Origin: Bryobacterales bacterium
GTDB taxonomy: Bacteria; Acidobacteriota; Terriglobia; Bryobacterales; Bryobacteraceae
Direction of reading: 5' to 3'
Length of the DNA stretch: 64,000 nucleotides
NCBI GenBank assembly: GCA_020847045.1
Contig: JADLCT010000075.1
Span: 1 to 64,000 of the forward strand
The notes under the pieces are model-generated. The model did not search any database. It saw nothing but the letters and a program-made list of their open reading frames with translations, and had not been told where the DNA came from. Each line of letters begins with the position of its first letter. Positions within the stretch are counted from its first letter, which is position 1. Below, piece after piece: positions 60,142-64,000 of this stretch. The position numbers and the translations under genes are program-made.

Positions 60142-61796
60142 GGCTTACGTGTTCCTTTCAGTAATTTGAGAAACTCTTCTTCCCGGCCGTTTCGCTCGCG
60201 TCCGTCCGCCGCATCCTGAGAGTGCCCCTCCCCCGGTTGCCTCTCACGCCCACCGCCTCCTGAGCGCGCATCTTCACCAGACCGCCCACCCTGTCCCGCG
60301 TCAGCGGTCGAGGTGGAAGGCTGCGGAGAGCGATCCGATGCCGGACTCATCCCACTCCACTGATCAGAGAAATCCGTTCGCTGCACCTCCTCCAATCGGT
60401 GCTTCAAGTACTGTGTGTTCTGGGCAATGGCCGCCTGCAATCCTTCCGCCCGTGTCTGGATTCGTACCTCCACACCCTGCTGCGTCAGGCGAACGGTGGC
60501 CTGGACGTCTTCCCCCTTGTCTCCGGTGACCGCCAGTTGGACAGCGCTGGCTGGTGTGGAAGGGCGTCCCTCGGCAGCCTCCAGATGGGAAGAGTCAACG
60601 GGCATCCCCACAGCCAAGGGTTCGCCCCCTCCCTGTTCACGCCGTACATCGAGGTGTGCAGGGGGGGGCGCGACGGAGCCCCCTACAGCTTCCTCGCGGT
60701 CAGAAATGTGAACCTTCGTGTGAGCGGCTTCCACTTCGTTGGGCCGCGCGCCCGTTTGTGGTGGATGCCGCTCGAACTCCTCCCGTCGTAAACGGCCGGC
60801 AGCCGCTCCCGAGACCACCGCCACAGTCTTATCCGGCTCCTCCGTCCTGCCTTCTCCAGGCAGTTCATCCTTTACGCCCAGTTCAGCTTCTCGGACGGGC
60901 TCATCCTTCCGCGGCGGCTGATTGAAATTGGGTCTCATTGCCTTTTCCAAAGGCTTTGGCGCAAGCGAACTGATTCCGCCAAGGGCCTGTCCCGACTCCT
61001 CGGGGGACACCGATGCGCGCACACCAGCACCCACCTGGCGCCCATCTGCACCTGCACCCGCCGGAGACTCCGGCACGTTCGTCGAGCCAGACTGAAGTTC
61101 GTTGCCCACCGGAGCCAGGGCAGCCGGCTTACGCTCCTGAACCTGAGAAATCGCGCCGGCCGCCCCCGGCTTTTGCAGTTCCGGCCCTGCGTGCTCAATT
61201 CCCATGCGCACAGCGGTTTGCTCGTGTGTGAGCCCTTCCACAGCCCACACGCCCCCCGCATCCAACTCAAGTCGTGTCTCTACATGAGAATTCGTTTCCC
61301 ATCCTGAACCATGTTCGTTAGTCCCCAGAACGAGCGCCGCTTCAGAATGGACGGCTGGGTCGCGCCCAACCACCGTCTGGAATTGATTGTGTGTGCCCAC
61401 GCCCGCACGAGGATCTGCACAATCCTGGCCCAAGGCGGACGAAGTCAAACGCCACAAGCCCACACCCGGTGCGGGAGCACCTTCACCCGGTGGGGATTCC
61501 GGATCGGTCTCTCGCATTCTTACCGCACCACTTACAAGCGCCGCATCACCAGGATCGCCGGCATCATCTGTCTGGCTGGCTAGCTGCTGCACCTGCCACT
61601 CGGTGAAGAAGTAAGTTGGTGGGAAAACGGGCCGCACAGTTTCGTTTCCTGCCACCACGGGTGGCGCCGGTTCAGCGGATGCCGCCTCATCCGGAAGATC
61701 TTCCTCCTCATCCCGGAGAGCGTCCGCCTGCTCACTAAATAATGTTTCAAACGAAACCGTGGCGGCCCGTTCCGGCTTGGGAGGCGCCGTCGCCAT
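60138..61796 (-). CDS. fliK: flagellar hook-length control protein FliK
   Basis: I choose the ATG at 61796 because GGAGG (61805-61809) sits 8 nt upstream; a longer TTG frame to 61874 lacks this. The 552-residue product is mostly low-complexity, Glu/Pro/Ala/Gly-rich, as in FliK ruler regions. Residues about 430-520 carry the conserved C-terminal switch domain (DVQATVRLTQQGVEVRIQTR, AEGLQAAIAQNTQYLKHRLE). FliK measures the hook and triggers FlhB cleavage-dependent switching. First gene of the minus-strand superoperon. Confidence 0.85.
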   Translation of the reverse strand: MATAPPKPERAATVSFETLFSEQADALRDEEEDLPDEAASAEPAPPVVAGNETVRPVFPPTYFFTEWQVQQLASQTDDAGDPGDAALVSGAVRMRETDPESPPGEGAPAPGVGLWRLTSSALGQDCADPRAGVGTHNQFQTVVGRDPAVHSEAALVLGTNEHGSGWETNSHVETRLELDAGGVWAVEGLTHEQTAVRMGIEHAGPELQKPGAAGAISQVQERKPAALAPVGNELQSGSTNVPESPAGAGADGRQVGAGVRASVSPEESGQALGGISSLAPKPLEKAMRPNFNQPPRKDEPVREAELGVKDELPGEGRTEEPDKTVAVVSGAAAGRLRREEFERHPPQTGARPNEVEAAHTKVHISDREEAVGGSVAPPPAHLDVRREQGGGEPLAVGMPVDSSHLEAAEGRPSTPASAVQLAVTGDKGEDVQATVRLTQQGVEVRIQTRAEGLQAAIAQNTQYLKHRLEEVQRTDFSDQWSGMSPASDRSPQPSTSTADAGQGGRSGEDARSGGGGRERQPGEGHSQDAADGRERNGREEEFLKLLKGTRKP

Positions 61797-61861
61797 GCCC
61801 GCTGCCTCCGTCCCGGTCAGTTGCGCATCGGACAGCAGTTCCACAGTCACGGTGCTGAGAA

Positions 61862-61877
61862 AGCAATTCAACAACCA
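61862..61877 (-). promoter_or_regulatory. candidate sigma-54 promoter of the fliK superoperon
   Basis: On the minus strand TGGTTGTTGAATTGCT keeps the essential GG (-24) and GC (-12) exactly 10 nt apart and a full TTGCT -12 element; the CACG part of the -24 element is not conserved. Predicted transcription start is near 61851, 55 nt before the fliK ATG. Confidence 0.5.
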
Positions 61878-61947
61878 AACTCGTTTCCTGCAATATGCGC
61901 CACTTGCGGACTTGGGTCACGACGAGTTCCCGCCAGACGTTCCAAAC

Positions 61948-61963
61948 TGGCACGATGTTGCCA
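61948..61963. promoter_or_regulatory. candidate enhancer dyad between divergent flagellar promoters
   Basis: TGGCA-N6-TGCCA, perfect 5-bp arms. Its centre is about 104 nt upstream of the predicted fliK start and about 108 nt upstream of the predicted flgF start, the distance typical of sigma-54 activator sites. A second dyad, ACTCT-CC-AGAGT, lies at 61981-61992. Confidence 0.45.
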
Positions 61964-62037
61964 CTCTGAAAACTCCACGAACTCTCCAGAGTCAGCCGCC
62001 CCAATGGCAAATCAGATATTTCGGCCGCTCCAAGAAA

Positions 62038-62053
62038 TGGCACGCCGCGTGCT
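62038..62053 (+). promoter_or_regulatory. sigma-54 promoter of flgFG
   Basis: TGGCACGCCGCGTGCT matches TGGCACG-N4-TTGCW with one mismatch and exact -24/-12 spacing. Predicted start near 62064, directly before the GGAGG ribosome site at 62066-62070 and the flgF ATG at 62075. Confidence 0.7.
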
Positions 62054-62074
62054 CAGGACCAGTGCGGAGGTGTC

Positions 62075-62812
62075 ATGGATGGGATCATGACCGCGGCGGC
62101 CAGTGGCATGCGAGCGCGCATGGAGTCGCTGGACCTGCTCGCCAACAATATCGCCAATCAAAGTACGGCCGGATATAAGGCTGATCGCGAAGCTTATACT
62201 CTGTACCGCGCTTTCGATGTAATCGATCCGGCCGTGGAAGGCGCGCCGGGCGCTTCGCCACTGATCCAGGAAAACTGGACCGACCTATCTCCCGGCACAC
62301 TCCAAATGACTGGAGATCCGGCCCATCTGGCCTTGGATGGCCCTGGCTACTTCCGTGTCCGTGGCCCTGCCGGTGAACTACTCACACGCTCGGGGGCATT
62401 CCGGGTCGACGCCGCCTCCACGCTGGTCACAGCGGACGGCTTTCCCGTACTCAGCACCTCGGGTGAGCCGATTCAGATCAGGTCCAGTCAGCCATTCACA
62501 ATTTCAAGGGACGGCGAGATCAGTCAACGGGGCGAGGCGGTGGCGACGATTCAGATTCAGGAGGTGGCCGATCCATCCGTGCTTAAGAAGCATCATGGCA
62601 CCTACTTCCAACTGACGCGGGCGAACGCCGCCGCCCCAGGCGGACGAACACAGGTACTCCAGAACCACCTTGAGGGCGCAAACGTCGCGGGACCGGAAAG
62701 CTCGGTCCGCCTGATCGAAGTTCTGCGGCAGTTTGAAACGCTGCAAAAGGCCATCCAAATTGGGGCCGATATGGGCCGCCGCGCGGATGAGGTGGCCCGG
62801 ATTGGGAACTAA
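62075..62812 (+). CDS. flgF: flagellar rod/basal-body protein FlgF
   Basis: GGAGG at 62066-62070 supports the ATG at 62075. The 245-residue product has the rod N-terminal motif (TAAASGMRARMESLDLLANN, then IANQSTAGYKADREAY), a central FlgG-type domain (LALDGPGYFRVRGPAGELLT, RSGAFRVDAASTLVTADGFP) and C-terminal SSVRLIEVLRQFETLQKAIQ. Proximal rod component. It is first in the flgF-flgG-flgA unit. Confidence 0.9.
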   Translation: MDGIMTAAASGMRARMESLDLLANNIANQSTAGYKADREAYTLYRAFDVIDPAVEGAPGASPLIQENWTDLSPGTLQMTGDPAHLALDGPGYFRVRGPAGELLTRSGAFRVDAASTLVTADGFPVLSTSGEPIQIRSSQPFTISRDGEISQRGEAVATIQIQEVADPSVLKKHHGTYFQLTRANAAAPGGRTQVLQNHLEGANVAGPESSVRLIEVLRQFETLQKAIQIGADMGRRADEVARIGN

Positions 62813-62854
62813 CCCGGTGGAGCATGAATCCCCGGAGATGAAAAGAAGGATTGC

Positions 62855-63646
62855 ATGATTCGAGCTCTCTTTAGCGCCGGCAGTGGCATGAACGCGCAGC
62901 AGATGAACGTCGACAATATCGCGCACAATCTGGCGAACGCCAACACGGTCGGCTTCAAGATGCGCCGGACGCAGTTCCAAGACCTTCTATATCAGAGCCT
63001 GGTGCAACCGGGCGCCGCCGCCGGCACACAAACAGTCGTACCCACGGGGCTGCAACTCGGGCTTGGGACCAGGCCGTCCTCAAACGAGATTATTTTCACC
63101 CAGGGCAGCTTTCAAGCCACGGAGAACCCGCTCGACGTGGTGATTCAGGGGCGCGGATTCTTTCAGATTCGCCGTCCGACGGGGGAGCTCGCCTATACGA
63201 GGGCCGGGAATTTCCATGTGGATCGCGACGGAATCATGGTCACTGCCGATGGCGATCCGTTAGAGCCGCAGATCACTCTCCCGCCGGAGGCGCAAGCGGT
63301 CACCATCGCACCGGATGGCTCGGTCAGCTATGTGCTGCCCGGCCAAGCAGCGGCACAACTCGCCGGCCAAATTCAACTCGCCAACTTCACCAATCCCGCG
63401 GGGTTGAACAGCCTCGGCCGAAATCTTTTTGCGCCAACCGACGCCAGTGGAGAACCAACCGTCGGCAATCCCGGCGGCCAGGAGGGACTGGGATCGCTTC
63501 AGCAAGGCTACGTGGAAGCGTCCAATGTCAGCGTGGTTGAGGAATTCATCAACTTGATCATGAGCCAGCGCGCCTATGAGGCGAACAGCAAGGTGGTTAG
63601 GGCAGCCGATGAAATGTATCAGCAGGTTAATAACCTTACTCGCTAG
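62855..63646 (+). CDS. flgG: flagellar distal rod protein FlgG
   Basis: A 263-residue protein: MIRALFSAGSGMNAQQMNVD, NIAHNLANANTVGFKMRRTQ, the FlgG-specific region, VVIQGRGFFQIRRPTGELAY, and C-terminal VSVVEEFINLIMSQRAYEAN with SKVVRAADEMYQQVNNLTR. An AAGGA site precedes the ATG. It is 42 nt after flgF and overlaps the flgA start by 38 nt. Confidence 0.96.
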   Translation: MIRALFSAGSGMNAQQMNVDNIAHNLANANTVGFKMRRTQFQDLLYQSLVQPGAAAGTQTVVPTGLQLGLGTRPSSNEIIFTQGSFQATENPLDVVIQGRGFFQIRRPTGELAYTRAGNFHVDRDGIMVTADGDPLEPQITLPPEAQAVTIAPDGSVSYVLPGQAAAQLAGQIQLANFTNPAGLNSLGRNLFAPTDASGEPTVGNPGGQEGLGSLQQGYVEASNVSVVEEFINLIMSQRAYEANSKVVRAADEMYQQVNNLTR

Positions 63647-64000
63647 CCTGGCGGGCTGGGGCTGTCAGATATTCGGCGCGCCACCACACTGTCTGGTGAT
63701 CAGTAGCGATCGAATCCGGTTACAGGATCTGGCGCCGTCGCTCCCGCAGGGCGCCATGGACGTCCCGGACCGGCAGGTCGGGTTCGCGCCGCGCCCCGGC
63801 ATGAGGAGAGTACTCAGTTTCAGAGAATGGGCCAGAGCAAGCCGTCAACGGTTGCCGGACGAACCGGAGGAGTTGTGCGTGGAACGTCAAGCGCGACAGT
63901 TGACTATGGAGATCGTTACTCTGGCGTTACAGTCCGCATATAAGGATTGGGGCTCTCCCTTGGAGATTCAGGTACTGGAATTGCCCAAGACGCTTGTTCC
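63609..64000 (+). CDS. flgA: FlgA, P-ring assembly chaperone (5' part, cut by window end)
   Basis: The ATG at 63609, in a different frame inside the end of flgG, with AGGG upstream, opens a frame that runs to the window edge (130 codons). It starts with a signal peptide (MKCISRLITLLASLAGWGC) and continues with SSDRIRLQDLAPSLPQGAMD, VPDRQVGFAPRPGMRRVLSF and REWARASRQRLP, the N-terminal block of FlgA proteins; the later SAF domain is off the end. FlgA guides P-ring (FlgI) assembly in the periplasm of Gram-negative bacteria. Confidence 0.85.
   Translation, partial: MKCISRLITLLASLAGWGCQIFGAPPHCLVISSDRIRLQDLAPSLPQGAMDVPDRQVGFAPRPGMRRVLSFREWARASRQRLPDEPEELCVERQARQLTMEIVTLALQSAYKDWGSPLEIQVLELPKTLV

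Noticed and set aside
61862-61963. TGGCACGATGTTGCC read as a sigma-54 promoter
   Set aside because: GG and GC are 9 nt apart rather than 10 on either strand; it is better read as a dyad.
62739-62771. GCCGATAT with upstream AAAG, possible FliA promoter before flgG
   Set aside because: The -35 match is poor and the -10 lies in the conserved coding end of flgF (codons for Ala-Asp-Met); too weak to annotate.

Overview
The window is high-GC bacterial DNA whose gene families point to Acidobacteriota, probably a Bryobacterales/Solibacter-like lineage. Signs are the many secreted, Tat- or Sec-exported hydrolases, cupin, DUF362, DUF4380, DUF1080-like and beta-propeller proteins, and the sigma/anti-sigma-HEAT/DUF4097/PDZ operon. 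Taxonomy is inferred; no rRNA gene is present.

Layout. 0.2-3.1 kb: exported beta-propeller lipoprotein, NTF2-like protein, metallohydrolase. 3.3-5.9 kb: a lower-GC restriction-modification island (RHH protein, m5C methyltransferase, NotI-family endonuclease, truncated vsr) that ends inside a vsr remnant fused in frame to a resident secreted gene. 6.3-16.5 kb: esterase, adenylate kinase, DUF2760 plus Hsp70-like pair, thiL, methyltransferase, DUF4380 protein, and E1 alpha/beta of a 2-oxoacid dehydrogenase. 16.5-20.4 kb: TetR-controlled ABC exporter with an 18-bp operator. 20.4-27.5 kb: exported metabolic enzymes. 27.5-30.4 kb: cdaA-cdaR-glmM (c-di-AMP and cell wall). 30.4-34.0 kb: secreted enzymes. 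34.1-35.8 kb: motAB behind a FliA-type (sigma-28) promoter. 35.9-39.9 kb: membrane protein with a degenerate JAMM domain and two MacB-like permeases.

40.2-45.8 kb is the most novel part. It is a five-gene operon (acyl-CoA-dehydrogenase-like flavoprotein, MBOAT acyltransferase, SGNH protein, carrier protein, adenylation domain) closed by a clear terminator. Its architecture is that of DltABCD, but the adenylation-domain specificity code reads as the proline/pyrrole type and the dehydrogenase fits prolyl-carrier oxidases. I infer a pathway that turns L-proline into a carrier-bound pyrrole (or pyrroline) carboxylate and transfers it across the membrane to an envelope or lipid acceptor.

46.0-49.6 kb: ECF sigma, anti-sigma with HEAT repeats, DUF4097 and PDZ proteins. 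49.6-61.8 kb: a minus-strand flagellar superoperon, fliK-flgD-flgE-fliN-fliO-fliP-fliQ-fliR-flhB-flhA-flhF-fliA-fliN-like-small membrane protein. 62.1-64.0 kb: divergent flgF-flgG-flgA (flgA cut by the window end). The divergent flagellar units share an intergenic region with a sigma-54-type promoter facing each way and a dyad midway between them. Together with the FliA promoter of motA this suggests a sigma-54 then sigma-28 flagellar hierarchy.
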